DNA of 39,495 nt from Gudongella sp034004165 (GTDB lineage: Bacteria; Bacillota; Clostridia; Tissierellales; Tissierellaceae). The stretch covers positions 1 to 39,495 of the forward strand of contig JAVEXI010000015.1 of the NCBI GenBank assembly GCA_034004165.1, written 5' to 3'. This document shows positions 1 to 8,390 of this stretch, one piece after another (the first letter of the stretch is position 1; each line of letters opens with the position of its first letter). The position numbers and the translations under genes were made by a program. The notes under the pieces were generated by a model. That model was given only the letters and a program-made list of their open reading frames with translations, did no database searches and had not been told where the DNA came from.

Positions 1-987
1 GTTAAGACCAGGTTTTATTAAATTTAGTTCATCCCCTCCACGAGGTCCCATTTCGCTAATCCAAATGTCCCCGGTAACTGGATGAATAGCAATTCCCTGG
101 ACATTTCTGTGTCCCAAAGAGTATATCTCTGGCAACACCCCTTCTTGTCCGATAAAAGGATTATCTTCCACAGGTTCACCATTGGTTGTGATATGAATTA
201 CCTTGCCGTATGCACTATCTAATTGTTGAGCTCTAGGCCTGGTGGCTAAGTCTGAACGCTCTCCAGTTGTCACAAAAAGATTTGAGTCCGCATCAAATAA
301 CAGCCTGCTTCCAAAATGCATGCTATTATCATAGTAGGGATAAGCTCTCCAGATTATTTCAAAGTTTTCTATTATATCCTCATTATCTGACAGCCTTCCC
401 TTTCCCACTGCTGTTAATGAGCCCCGTGCAGTTGACTCTGCCAGTGTAAAGTATATCATTCTGCTTTCTTCAAAATCTGGTGCAGGTGCAATATCAAGAA
501 GGCCTCCCTGTGTCCTTGAATCCACTTTTGGAAAACCTCCAATTTGTTTACCTATAACTCCATCTTGTGAAGCTAGACGAATATTTCCTGCTTTTTCAGT
601 AATAATCAGACGCCCATCAGGTAATAAGGCAATTCCCCAGGGGCTCTTTAAATTTTCTGAGAGTATTTCAACATTATATTCCATCTTGGTTTTAGTACCA
701 GAAGCTCGTGTCTGCCCTTCAAACAGAGGTTTGTAGTGGGTGTTTGCCTTTTCTTGTTCAACCGGAGACAAGATTTCTCTTTCAATTTTTACCTCAGCAG
801 GCTCCTCATGGTCAATTATTGGCATGTCCTCTGTTATGATGATCGGTTCTTTCTCGGGCTCAGGTTCAATTATAGAATCCTCTTTTTCCAGACTACAGGA
901 GCTCGTTAGAGCTACAAAGACCAGTAGTAATAATATGATTAATTTATATTTTGAAGTTTTGCTATGACTTGATTTTTCTTTTTCCAT
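1..987 (-). CDS. PQQ-type glucose/sorbosone dehydrogenase-like lipoprotein (partial, 3' end outside window)
   Basis: The frame is open for 329 codons from ATG at 985-987 to the window edge, so the C-terminus is missing. The start follows an AGGTGG ribosome site. Residues 1-31 form a lipoprotein signal: lysine-rich start, the hydrophobic run LIILLLLVFVAL, then the lipobox LTSSC, so the mature protein should be a membrane-anchored surface lipoprotein. An acidic, Glu/Pro-rich linker follows to about residue 100. The rest matches the soluble aldose sugar dehydrogenase/GSDH beta-propeller: SPWGIALLPDGRLIITEKAG, then GGLLDIAPAPDF, HFGSRLLFD, TTGERSD and SLGHRNVQGIAIHP. The family oxidises sugars with PQQ; whether this organism makes PQQ cannot be seen here, so the electron acceptor and substrate are unknown. 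Family confidence is high. Confidence 0.85.
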   Translation of the reverse strand, partial: MEKEKSSHSKTSKYKLIILLLLVFVALTSSCSLEKEDSIIEPEPEKEPIIITEDMPIIDHEEPAEVKIEREILSPVEQEKANTHYKPLFEGQTRASGTKTKMEYNVEILSENLKSPWGIALLPDGRLIITEKAGNIRLASQDGVIGKQIGGFPKVDSRTQGGLLDIAPAPDFEESRMIYFTLAESTARGSLTAVGKGRLSDNEDIIENFEIIWRAYPYYDNSMHFGSRLLFDADSNLFVTTGERSDLATRPRAQQLDSAYGKVIHITTNGEPVEDNPFIGQEGVLPEIYSLGHRNVQGIAIHPVTGDIWISEMGPRGGDELNLIKPGLN

Positions 988-1043
988 TAATACCACCTCT
1001 ATATTAATAGATTTATTATATTCATACCCTTTAAACTTAAAAA

Positions 1044-1067
1044 CGGACGACCAAAGGTCGACCCTAC
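1044..1067. repeat. Short palindromic intergenic repeat, copy A
   Basis: An imperfect palindrome, GGACGACC AAA GGTCGACC followed by CTAC. On the minus strand it begins GTAGGGTCGACC. The same design recurs at 1083-1105, 38842-38865 and 39235-39257, so it belongs to a dispersed REP-like family with a conserved CTAC end. Confidence 0.7.
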
Positions 1068-1074
1068 AATGATT

Positions 1075-1106
1075 ATTAAAAAACGGACAACCAAAGGTCG
1101 TCCGTT
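1075..1106 (-). terminator. Terminator of ppdK, formed by palindromic repeat copy B
   Basis: On the minus strand the arms ACGGACGACC and GGTTGTCCGT pair around a short TT core (one G-T wobble) and are followed by TTTTTTAATAA. It lies just past the ppdK stop. The hairpin is itself a copy of the dispersed repeat (core 1083-1105), which suggests a repeat serving as a rho-independent terminator. Confidence 0.7.
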
Positions 1107-1122
1107 CATGCATTTTTGAAAT

Positions 1123-3750
1123 TTAACGAGGTGTGCGTATTTGTGCCTGTGCTGCTGCTAATCTAGCTATTGGCACTCTGAATGGTGAACATGATACGTA
1201 ATCGAGCCCGATTCTGTGGCAGAATTCTACTGAGCTTGGCTCGCCACCGTGCTCGCCGCAGATTCCAAGGTGAAGATCTGCCCTTGTCTTTCTACCAAGT
1301 TCAACAGCGATCTCCATCATCTTCCCTATTCCTCTCTGATCTAAAACCTCAAAGGGGCTCTTTGCAAATATTCCTTTTTCTACATAGTCATTTAGGAACT
1401 TGCCTGAGTCATCTCTCGAGAACCCAAATCCCATCTGTGTCAGGTCATTTGTACCAAAGCTGAAGAATTCTGCATCCTTTGCAATATCATCTGCTGTTAT
1501 TGCAGCTCTTGGTACCTCTATCATTGTTCCTATAAGATACTCTACTTTATCTTTTCTTTCAGCAAATACTTCTTCTATTTCAGCTTCTACTTCTTTTTTC
1601 ACGTATTGAAGCTCAATTTCATCTCCTATTAAAGGAATCATTATCTCTGGAACTATTTCTGCTCCATCACTATTTTTGTAGTCTAAAGCAGCTTCTATTA
1701 TCGCTCTTGTCTGCATTCTATAGATTTCTGGATAGGTTACTGCCACTCTGCACCCTCTGTGTCCAAGCATAGGGTTAACTTCCTCTAAGGACTCTATTGT
1801 GTCCTTCAGATCTGCAGCAGAAATATCCATTGATTTTGCAAGATTCTCAATATCTTGTTCCTTCGTCGGCAAGAACTCATGTAATGGTGGGTCTAAAAGT
1901 CTCACTGTTACAGGCTTATCTCCCATTACTTTGAATATCTCATAGAAGTCTTTCCTTTGAAGCGGAAGTAATTCATCGAGAGCTTTTTTCCTCTGCTGTT
2001 CTGTATTTGACAAAATCATTCTTCTAACAGCAGGAATTCTGGCTTCGTCAAAGAACATGTGCTCAGTTCTACATAGTCCTATTCCTTCAGCACCAAATTT
2101 AATAGCCTGAGCTGAATCTTTAGGTGTGTCAGCGTTTGTTCTTACCCTTAGTACTCTTATCTCGTCTACCCACTCCATAAATTCACCAAAATGTCCTGAA
2201 AGTTCAGGCTCAACTTTTGGAATATCTCCCAGATAGACTGTTCCTGTTGTACCGTCTAAAGATATTAATTCTCCTTCTTTCAGTACCATGGAATTGTATT
2301 TGATTACTTTATTATCTTCATCTACTCTAATATCAGTACATCCAGCAACACAACATTTACCCATCCCTCTGGCTACTACTGCTGCGTGTGATGTCATTCC
2401 TCCTCTGGCTGTAAGGATACCCTGTGCTAATACCATTCCCTCTATATCTTCAGGAGAAGTCTCTTGCCTAACCAGGATAGCTTTCTCTCCTCTTGCTACA
2501 GCGTCAACGACATCTTTTGCGTGGAAGTAGATTTTCCCTGAAGCTGCTCCAGGAGATGCAGGAAGTCCTTTTGCTATAACTTCTGATTCTTCCAGTTTTG
2601 CTGTGTCAAAAGCTGGGTGCAATAGCTGATTCAGTTGATTTGGCTCTATTCTCATCATTGCTTCTTCTTTACTGATTTTCCCTTCTTTAACCAGATCAAC
2701 TGCAATGTTTATTGCAGCCTGTGCTGTTCTCTTTCCATTTCTGGTCTGTAGCATAAATAGCTTGCCTTTTTCTATTGTAAACTCGATATCCTGCATATCA
2801 TGATAGTGTGATTCCAATATGTTTGTTACTTTTCTAAACTCTTCGAACACCTCAGGCATTACATTTTCAAGCTCCGAAATCGATTCAGGAGTTCTAATAC
2901 CAGCTACTACGTCTTCACCTTGTGCATTCATGAGGAACTCGCCATATATTTTATTTTCTCCATTGGCTGGGTTTCTGGTGAAAGCAACGCCAGTACCTGA
3001 TGTATCACCCATGTTTCCATAGACCATAGACTGTACGTTTACTGCAGTACCCAAATCCCCTGGGATATCATGAAGCTTTCTGTATATTACAGCTCTTGAA
3101 TTGTTCCATGATGAGAATACTGCCTCAATAGCAAGTTGCAATTGTTTTACTGGGTCCTGAGGGAATTCTTCTCCTCTGTCCTCTAAGTATACTTTTTTAA
3201 ATTTTTCTACAAGGAGCTTCAAGTCTGCTGCATCTAGATCAGTATCGAGTTCAACGCCTTTCTCCTCTTTCAATTTATCCATTTCGTCGTCAAATTTTCT
3301 CTTCGGAATTCCCATTGCAATATCTGAGAACATTTGGATAAATCTTCTGTAACTGTCATAGGCAAATCTTTCATTTTCAGTTGATGCTATTAAACCTTTT
3401 ACTGAATCGTCGTTTAATCCTAAGTTCAGTATTGTATCCATCATACCAGGCATTGAAAATACCGCTCCTGACCTGACTGATACTAAAAGTGGATTTTCCT
3501 TATCAGAGAACTTCTTACCAAGAGTTTCTTCAACTTCTCTCAAGTGCTCATAGATTTCGTCAAGAAGTTCAGGCCACAGAGTTTCGTTTTCGCTGTAAAA
3601 TCTGTTGCATGCTTCTGTTGTAATTGTAAATCCTGGAGGAACTGGCAGTCCTATATTCGTCATCTCGGCTAAGTTGGATCCTTTTCCTCCCAGTAGAGAC
3701 TTCATTTCTTTTGAGCCTTCTCTAAAGCTGTAAACATACTTGTTTCCCAT
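1123..3750 (-). CDS. ppdK: Pyruvate, phosphate dikinase
   Basis: Interconverts pyruvate + ATP + Pi and PEP + AMP + PPi in the cytoplasm; in anaerobes it can work in glycolysis or gluconeogenesis. Length is 875 residues, the usual full size. The N-terminal ATP-grasp part begins YVYSFREGSKEMKSLLGGKG. The swivelling phosphohistidine domain carries GGMTSHAAVVARGMG, whose His codon is residue 455. The C-terminal TIM-barrel PEP/pyruvate domain has GLCRTEHMFF and GICGEHGG with Cys831. Both residue numbers equal those of the Clostridium symbiosum enzyme. ATG follows a GGGGGTAAGG ribosome site. The gene has its own promoter (3812-3841) and terminator, so it is monocistronic. No PPDK regulatory kinase gene is nearby. 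Identification is essentially certain. Confidence 0.98.
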   Translation of the reverse strand: MGNKYVYSFREGSKEMKSLLGGKGSNLAEMTNIGLPVPPGFTITTEACNRFYSENETLWPELLDEIYEHLREVEETLGKKFSDKENPLLVSVRSGAVFSMPGMMDTILNLGLNDDSVKGLIASTENERFAYDSYRRFIQMFSDIAMGIPKRKFDDEMDKLKEEKGVELDTDLDAADLKLLVEKFKKVYLEDRGEEFPQDPVKQLQLAIEAVFSSWNNSRAVIYRKLHDIPGDLGTAVNVQSMVYGNMGDTSGTGVAFTRNPANGENKIYGEFLMNAQGEDVVAGIRTPESISELENVMPEVFEEFRKVTNILESHYHDMQDIEFTIEKGKLFMLQTRNGKRTAQAAINIAVDLVKEGKISKEEAMMRIEPNQLNQLLHPAFDTAKLEESEVIAKGLPASPGAASGKIYFHAKDVVDAVARGEKAILVRQETSPEDIEGMVLAQGILTARGGMTSHAAVVARGMGKCCVAGCTDIRVDEDNKVIKYNSMVLKEGELISLDGTTGTVYLGDIPKVEPELSGHFGEFMEWVDEIRVLRVRTNADTPKDSAQAIKFGAEGIGLCRTEHMFFDEARIPAVRRMILSNTEQQRKKALDELLPLQRKDFYEIFKVMGDKPVTVRLLDPPLHEFLPTKEQDIENLAKSMDISAADLKDTIESLEEVNPMLGHRGCRVAVTYPEIYRMQTRAIIEAALDYKNSDGAEIVPEIMIPLIGDEIELQYVKKEVEAEIEEVFAERKDKVEYLIGTMIEVPRAAITADDIAKDAEFFSFGTNDLTQMGFGFSRDDSGKFLNDYVEKGIFAKSPFEVLDQRGIGKMMEIAVELGRKTRADLHLGICGEHGGEPSSVEFCHRIGLDYVSCSPFRVPIARLAAAQAQIRTPR

Positions 3751-3811
3751 GTCCTTACCCCCTAAATGTTATCGATTTCAGTTAGACTTTGTTTCATTGC
3801 CAATATCAAAC

Positions 3812-3841
3812 ATTATAGCACAGAAATAAATAGTATGTCAC
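3812..3841 (-). promoter_or_regulatory. Sigma-A promoter of ppdK
   Basis: Minus strand: GTGACA (or TGACAT), an 18 (17)-base spacer, then TATAAT preceded by TGC, an extended -10. It lies about 60 bases upstream of the ppdK ATG. The sequence further upstream is very AT-rich. Confidence 0.7.
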
Positions 3842-3904
3842 ATTAAATATTTAGTATATCTTAAATATTTATTAAGTCTTATTAATATTACCCCAGCTCA
3901 ATTA

Positions 3905-4690
3905 CTAGTCATCACTTTTCTTATTCCATTTTGGTTCTCTTTTTTCCAAAAATGCATTAACACCTTCAATAGCTTCTTCTGTAGTGCACAAAGAGGCGAA
4001 GTGATAATTAGACATTTCCAGCGCATCGCCAAATTTCATATCCTCTATCTGATAAAAAGATCTCTTTCCAAGCTGCATAGCTCTAGGGCTTTTTGCTGCA
4101 AGCTTTGCTGCAAATTTTCTAGTTTCTTCTTCCAGGCTCTCTGCAGGAACAACTCTATTAATAAGGCCAATTCTCTGTGCCTCTTGTGCGTCTATGAGCT
4201 CGCCAGTCATTATAAGCTCCAAAGTCTTCTTCCTTCCAAGAGATTTATACAGCGGAACTGCAGGCCCCATACAGAAAAGTCCAACATTAATAGCTGTAGC
4301 TCCAAACTTTGAATTGTCAGCCGCTATTGCCAGGTCACAGGCAGCAACCAGACCTATTCCATTTGCCACAGCTATCTTATGTACTGAAGCAATGACTGGT
4401 TTATTCATGCCAGATATGGTTGTGTTCATATCCTCCATAAGTCTTACCCAGTCCAGGTATTCATCCATTGGTTTCCCATCAACGTAGTTTACGTCAATTC
4501 CAGTGCAGAAATTCCTACCATTAGCGTTAATGACTATTACATTCACTTCCGAATCTGAGTCCATGTCTCTAAGAGCATTATTAAGTTCTGTCGCCATTGT
4601 GATATCAAAGGTGTTATTGGCCTCAGGTCTGTTTAAGGTTATTGTCCCGATTTTGTCACTTACGTCGTAAATGATTGTTTTCCAGTTCAT
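3905..4690 (-). CDS. Enoyl-CoA hydratase/isomerase-fold protein lacking the catalytic glutamates
   Basis: About 261 residues, the normal crotonase length. Family landmarks are LNRPEANNTFD near residue 20, NGRNFCTGIDVN near 60, the oxyanion-hole region ANGIGLVAACDLAIAADN, and RMQLGK-type helices. The hydratase catalytic glutamates (Glu144 and Glu164 of the rat enzyme) fall on Gly in GIGLVAACD and Ala in FGATAI, so ordinary hydration of enoyl-CoA is unlikely. Other crotonase reactions (isomerase, thioesterase, decarboxylase, dehalogenase types) remain open. Of two adjacent ATG codons, the one at 4688-4690 is preferred because the AGGAGG site sits only 2 bases from the other. A 33-residue peptide gene lies 46 bases upstream and is probably co-transcribed. 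Confidence 0.9.
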   Translation of the reverse strand: MNWKTIIYDVSDKIGTITLNRPEANNTFDITMATELNNALRDMDSDSEVNVIVINANGRNFCTGIDVNYVDGKPMDEYLDWVRLMEDMNTTISGMNKPVIASVHKIAVANGIGLVAACDLAIAADNSKFGATAINVGLFCMGPAVPLYKSLGRKKTLELIMTGELIDAQEAQRIGLINRVVPAESLEEETRKFAAKLAAKSPRAMQLGKRSFYQIEDMKFGDALEMSNYHFASLCTTEEAIEGVNAFLEKREPKWNKKSDD

Positions 4691-4736
4691 CATTACCTCC
4701 TGTAATTTTATTTTCGCTCAATACTAAGAGCTACTT

Positions 4737-4838
4737 TCATTTCAAAAGCATAGATGCCAGTACAAATAATACTCCCAAACCTGCAAAAATCAACATAAGC
4801 CTCCATCTGGGATCCGTATTTTTATTTTTCAATCTCAT
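4737..4838 (-). CDS. 33-residue single-pass membrane peptide
   Basis: A small frame with ATG at 4836-4838 after a good GGAGGT site. The peptide starts MRLKNKNTDPRWRLM, a basic cytoplasmic tail, and continues with one hydrophobic segment, LIFAGLGVLFVLASMLL, ending in Lys. The positive-inside pattern suggests an N-in membrane peptide. It lies between a promoter-like sequence and the crotonase-fold gene. No family is recognised. Support is the ribosome site plus composition; a chance frame is not excluded. Confidence 0.55.
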   Translation of the reverse strand: MRLKNKNTDPRWRLMLIFAGLGVLFVLASMLLK

Positions 4839-4865
4839 ACCTCCATTTGCTTTTTATAGTTTCAA

Positions 4866-4890
4866 AGCCTGGTTTAAATTTAACCAGGCT
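4866..4890. repeat. Inverted repeat: terminator of the upstream operon or operator of the next gene
   Basis: Arms AGCCTGGTT and AACCAGGCT around an AT-rich centre, placed just after the stop of the Nudix gene. The T-run after the stem is weak in either direction (TTTG on minus, GTTTTAATT on plus). It overlaps a possible promoter, so it could be an operator instead of a terminator. Confidence 0.5.
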
Positions 4891-4904
4891 GTTTTAATTG
4901 TCAA
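4877..4904 (-). promoter_or_regulatory. Possible promoter of the small peptide and crotonase-fold gene
   Basis: Minus strand TTGACA, 16 bases, TAAATT. The -35 is perfect and the -10 is weak. The inverted repeat at 4866-4890 covers the -10 and part of the spacer. Confidence 0.35.
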
Positions 4905-4915
4905 TATAATAATAA

Positions 4916-5395
4916 TTATAAAGGATACCACCAGATATAAGGGTCTTCACAGTCTACGACACCGAGCATAATCTCTTCCCTGACTTCTGAAAAATAATGA
5001 GCCAGAACTCTCTTTAATGCATGCAATTCCAATCTTTCTATAGCTTCAGATCTTGGTACCCAGTGTAATGTGCCCTCATTGTTAGCTACTACATCATACG
5101 TATCAGGCCTCCCAAAAAAAATGTGGTTTACGACGATTTCACCTTCGACATGATTGTATACGATGTACTTAAGGTCAAAGTCTTCAATATTTTCACTCTT
5201 TAGGCCTGTTTCTTCATTAACTTCTCTCAATGCGGCTGCATATGGATTATTTATCTCTGAAGGTTCAATGTGACCTCCGACTCCAAACCACTTTCCAGCT
5301 CCAATTTCTTTGTCTTCACTTCTTTTTATCATGAGCACCTTATCTTCATGCAACAAAAATGCAGTGGCAATATTTCTAAATCTAAACAAAGTCAC
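4916..5395 (-). CDS. Nudix hydrolase (MutT/8-oxo-dGTPase-like)
   Basis: About 159 residues. The Nudix box reads GGHIEPSE, then REVNEETGL; nine residues separate the first Glu from Arg-Glu, where the consensus GX5EX7REUXEEXGU has seven, so the loop is two residues longer. The family cleaves nucleoside diphosphates linked to another moiety. The C-terminal part ends DCEDPYIWWYPL, aromatic-rich and perhaps involved in substrate choice. A longer frame from TTG at 5407 contains the GGGAGGTGAT ribosome site itself, so GTG at 5393-5395 is taken as the start. It is 26 bases from the preceding amidase gene and probably the last gene of the adenine deaminase operon. Substrate unknown. Confidence 0.88.
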   Translation of the reverse strand: MTLFRFRNIATAFLLHEDKVLMIKRSEDKEIGAGKWFGVGGHIEPSEINNPYAAALREVNEETGLKSENIEDFDLKYIVYNHVEGEIVVNHIFFGRPDTYDVVANNEGTLHWVPRSEAIERLELHALKRVLAHYFSEVREEIMLGVVDCEDPYIWWYPL

Positions 5396-5421
5396 ATCAC
5401 CTCCCAAAAAATCTTATAAAG

Positions 5422-6231
5422 TTAGTATAGTTCAGGTCTTCTGTGTTTTAAGAGCGGCAGTTGTTCTCTAATACCTCTGACGTGGTTTCTATCCAGATCA
5501 GCATATAATATACTTTCATCTGTTCCACACTGACCTACTATACATCCCCAGGGGTTTGTTACTATAGAGTGCCCATATGCAACATAAGAACTTATCACAT
5601 CTCTGGCAGGTGAGCACATTAGCATGTAAACCTGATTGTCCAATGCTCTGGCTCTCGCTGTTGTATGCCAGTGAGCAGGACCTGTAGTCATATTAAAAGC
5701 AGCAGGTACGATTATTGCTTCAGCTCCATCTAAAGACAATCTCCTTGAAAACTCAGGAAATCTGATGTCGTAGCAAATGATTACACCTACCTTCATTCCA
5801 TCAATCGTAAATATGGTTGACGAGTCTCCAGCAGTCAAAGTTTCGGATTCTTTAAAAGTAATTCCACCTTCCACATCAATGTCAAATAAATGAGCTTTCC
5901 TGTGCTTAGCCACAACTTTACCTAAGTCAGAATACACATATGCAGTATTATAGACTTTATCTCCTTCTCTTTCAGGAATAGAGCCTCCTGCGATAAAGAC
6001 ACCCAGTTCTTTTGATAGCCTGGATAGCATATTGTTTGTTTCACCAGGATATTCTTCCGCATAAACAGGAAAGTTGGAACTCTCATATGGAGTGTTGAAC
6101 ATCTCAGGTAAAATTATTAAACGAGCTCCATTTTCAGCAGCCTCTTTTATCATTTTCTCGGCTTTAAGTAAGTTTTCTTTCTTATCACTTTTGACTCTGA
6201 TTTGAAGTAGTGCAGTCTTAAGTACATCCAT
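5422..6231 (-). CDS. Carbon-nitrogen hydrolase (nitrilase superfamily, omega-amidase/Nit-like)
   Basis: About 269 residues. The Glu-Lys-Cys triad is visible: Glu in LIILPEMFNTPYE, Lys in KHRKAHLFDID, Cys in VGVIICYDIRFPE. These contexts resemble Nit2/omega-amidase-type enzymes, which hydrolyse omega-amides such as alpha-ketoglutaramate, more than true nitrilases. ATG at 6229-6231 is one base past the stop of adenine deaminase, with GAGG inside the end of that gene, so the two are translationally coupled; a TTG frame four codons longer has no ribosome site. The context suggests ammonia release or detoxification of deaminated amides. The exact substrate is not readable. Confidence 0.9.
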   Translation of the reverse strand: MDVLKTALLQIRVKSDKKENLLKAEKMIKEAAENGARLIILPEMFNTPYESSNFPVYAEEYPGETNNMLSRLSKELGVFIAGGSIPEREGDKVYNTAYVYSDLGKVVAKHRKAHLFDIDVEGGITFKESETLTAGDSSTIFTIDGMKVGVIICYDIRFPEFSRRLSLDGAEAIIVPAAFNMTTGPAHWHTTARARALDNQVYMLMCSPARDVISSYVAYGHSIVTNPWGCIVGQCGTDESILYADLDRNHVRGIREQLPLLKHRRPELY

Positions 6232-6232
6232 T

Positions 6233-7966
6233 TTATTCCTCAACTCCTATTCCGACAAACTTCATCCTATTAACATCGAACAAACCCATATCCGTCAGTT
6301 TTATTTCTGGAATTACTGGCAATGCAATAAAACTTAAAGTCATCAGTGGATCAGTACCAGGCGGAACGTTCATTTCATCGTACAAGTAATTAGATATTTC
6401 ATCAAGTGCCTTTGCTACATATTCCATTGGCTCATTAGACATCAACCCTGCGACAGGAAGCGCGAGTTCTTTTTGTATTCTCCCACCTGAGGCAACTGCA
6501 ATGCCACCTTTCATCTGACTTATTCTGTCTGCTACAAGTATCATATCTTCGTCATTATCTCCTGCGACTATTAGATTATGTGTGTCATGTGCAATTGTAA
6601 GCCCAACGGCACCTCCCTTTAAATTAAGGTTTTCTACAATACCAAGGCCAACATTCCCATTTTTACCATGTCTTTCAATTACAGCAATTTTTAATAATCC
6701 TGTATTGTCTTTGCATGAAAATCTGCCTTCTTCATCCAAGTTCACATTTTTTATTACCATTTCTGTCGACAATAATCCTGTGTGCATTCTCATAACCCTG
6801 ATTTTTTCCGTTCCAGGTTTAATCTCCAAATCTGAAGTTGTAATATCTCTTATGTGAACTGTATCTCCGACCGATGAAGTGTCTGGTTTTCTTGTCTCAT
6901 AGATAAATTCTCCATTTTCAGCAACCAGAACACCTTTTCTATAGACCTGTATAGCCTTAAAATCTTCAAGATCCTCTAAAACTACTATATCAGCAGCATA
7001 ACCTGGAGCAATTGCTCCAAGATCTTTAAGATTATAGCATTCTGCTGCGTTAATAGTAGCCATTCTTATTGCAGTTATCGGGTCTAAGCCAAGGCTAACA
7101 GCTTTCTTAAGATTAAAGTTTATGTGACCCTCTTTCAATATATCAGCAGGGTGCTTGTCATCTGTACAGAAAGTCGTACGTCTCTCATTATGGCTATTTA
7201 TTGCAGGTAGCAGCACTTCAAGATCTCTCGCTGCAGATCCTTCCCTAATTGCTATATACATGCCCAGTGACAGTTTTTCCTCCATCTCTTTCAAATAGGA
7301 AGCCTCGTGATCTGTCTTGATTCTAACTGAAAGATAAGCATTAAGATCTTTCCCACTAACTTCAGGGCTATGACCATCTATGACTTTATCGCTAGCTATG
7401 TCTATCTTCTTTATCACATCGTGATTTCCATCCAATAGCCCTGGATAATCCATCATTTCTCCCAAACCCAGAACCCTGTCATCATCAATTAGTCTCGAAA
7501 TATCTTCAGCTTCAATCCTGGCTCCGGATGTTTCAAATTCTGATGACGGTACACAAGAAGGTATCATAAACAAGACATTTAGCGGAAGGTTCTTGGTAGA
7601 ATCCATCATAAATCTGATTCCTTCGATTCCGCAGACATTTGCTATTTCGTGGGGATCAGTTATTATCGTCGTAGTACCCATAGGTACTACAACACTAGCC
7701 AGTTGCTCTGGGGTCACCATCGCAGACTCAAGGTGCATATGACTATCGATAAAGCCTGGGGCAACAAAGCCACCATCAACATCTTTATTAATTTCACCGT
7801 CATAATCCCCAATTCCCACAACCATTCCAGAATCTATCGCTATATCGCCTTCAGTAATTGTATGTGTGAATACATTCACTATTTTACAGTTTTTCAGAAC
7901 AAGTTCTGCTTTTATCTTACCCTTGGCGACATCTATTCTCCTTTTTAGTAAATCCACTTTATTCAT
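6233..7966 (-). CDS. ade: Adenine deaminase
   Basis: Converts adenine to hypoxanthine and ammonia. At 577 residues it is the normal AdeC-type length. Metal-binding amidohydrolase motifs are present: GFIDSHMHLESAMVTPEQLA (HxH), TDPHEIANVCG, DGHSPEVSG and CTDDKHPADIL. The C-terminal domain includes HDTHNLIVAGDND and MKGGIAVASGG, typical of bacterial adenine deaminases. It follows the DUF1858 gene by 42 bases and overlaps functionally with the amidase downstream. The operon probably starts at the promoter at 8258-8286. Identification is secure. Confidence 0.97.
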   Translation of the reverse strand: MNKVDLLKRRIDVAKGKIKAELVLKNCKIVNVFTHTITEGDIAIDSGMVVGIGDYDGEINKDVDGGFVAPGFIDSHMHLESAMVTPEQLASVVVPMGTTTIITDPHEIANVCGIEGIRFMMDSTKNLPLNVLFMIPSCVPSSEFETSGARIEAEDISRLIDDDRVLGLGEMMDYPGLLDGNHDVIKKIDIASDKVIDGHSPEVSGKDLNAYLSVRIKTDHEASYLKEMEEKLSLGMYIAIREGSAARDLEVLLPAINSHNERRTTFCTDDKHPADILKEGHINFNLKKAVSLGLDPITAIRMATINAAECYNLKDLGAIAPGYAADIVVLEDLEDFKAIQVYRKGVLVAENGEFIYETRKPDTSSVGDTVHIRDITTSDLEIKPGTEKIRVMRMHTGLLSTEMVIKNVNLDEEGRFSCKDNTGLLKIAVIERHGKNGNVGLGIVENLNLKGGAVGLTIAHDTHNLIVAGDNDEDMILVADRISQMKGGIAVASGGRIQKELALPVAGLMSNEPMEYVAKALDEISNYLYDEMNVPPGTDPLMTLSFIALPVIPEIKLTDMGLFDVNRMKFVGIGVEE

Positions 7967-8008
7967 AAGATTATCCTCCTGCTTATCATGTGTGTAAGTC
8001 AGATGATT

Positions 8009-8200
8009 CTAAATCTTATTGAGCGCTTCCAAAAGCTTCTTTTCATCAATAGCATACGCTTTGCACAAATCTTCAACTGTATCAAATAAATGATGGCACA
8101 TAATACATTTACCAGCAATTTCGTCATATGGCTTGAAAATAATCTCTTTATCTGGAAATTTCTCAACAATATCTAAAATCTTCATAGATTTATCAATCAT
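8009..8200 (-). CDS. DUF1858-like small CxxC protein
   Basis: 63 residues, resembling the DUF1858/redox-disulfide domain associated with hybrid-cluster proteins. The pattern is MKILDIVEKFPD, a central GKCIMCHHLF with a CxxC pair, then DLCKAYAIDEKKLLEALN. The family's usual sequence around the cysteines is CxGC; here it is CIMC followed by two histidines, which could bind a metal. ATG follows AAAGGAG. It is the first gene of the adenine deaminase operon. Its role is unknown; a redox or metal-sensing function is only a guess. Confidence 0.75.
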   Translation of the reverse strand: MIDKSMKILDIVEKFPDKEIIFKPYDEIAGKCIMCHHLFDTVEDLCKAYAIDEKKLLEALNKI

Positions 8201-8257
8201 GGCTTCTCCTTTTAATTCTTAAGTAAAGTATCATATATTCTTTATACCCTTTACCTG

Positions 8258-8286
8258 AGTATACACCTGTATAAATATTCTGGCAA
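8258..8286 (-). promoter_or_regulatory. Sigma-A promoter of the DUF1858-ade operon
   Basis: Minus strand TTGCCA, exactly 17 bases, TATACT, about 58 bases upstream of the DUF1858 start. Confidence 0.6.
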
Positions 8287-8333
8287 TCGCATCAAAATGC
8301 AATACGCCAATACAAAACTGAGTTATATCACAT

Positions 8334-8362
8334 TTGTCTAAGAACCTAGTTAGTGCTATACT
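8334..8362 (+). promoter_or_regulatory. Sigma-A promoter of the LtaS-like gene
   Basis: TTGTCT, 17 bases, TATACT, 28 bases before the ATG, with the ribosome site ATGGAGGAC between. Confidence 0.7.
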
Positions 8363-8390
8363 TATTTTATAACAGAAATGGAGGACAACC

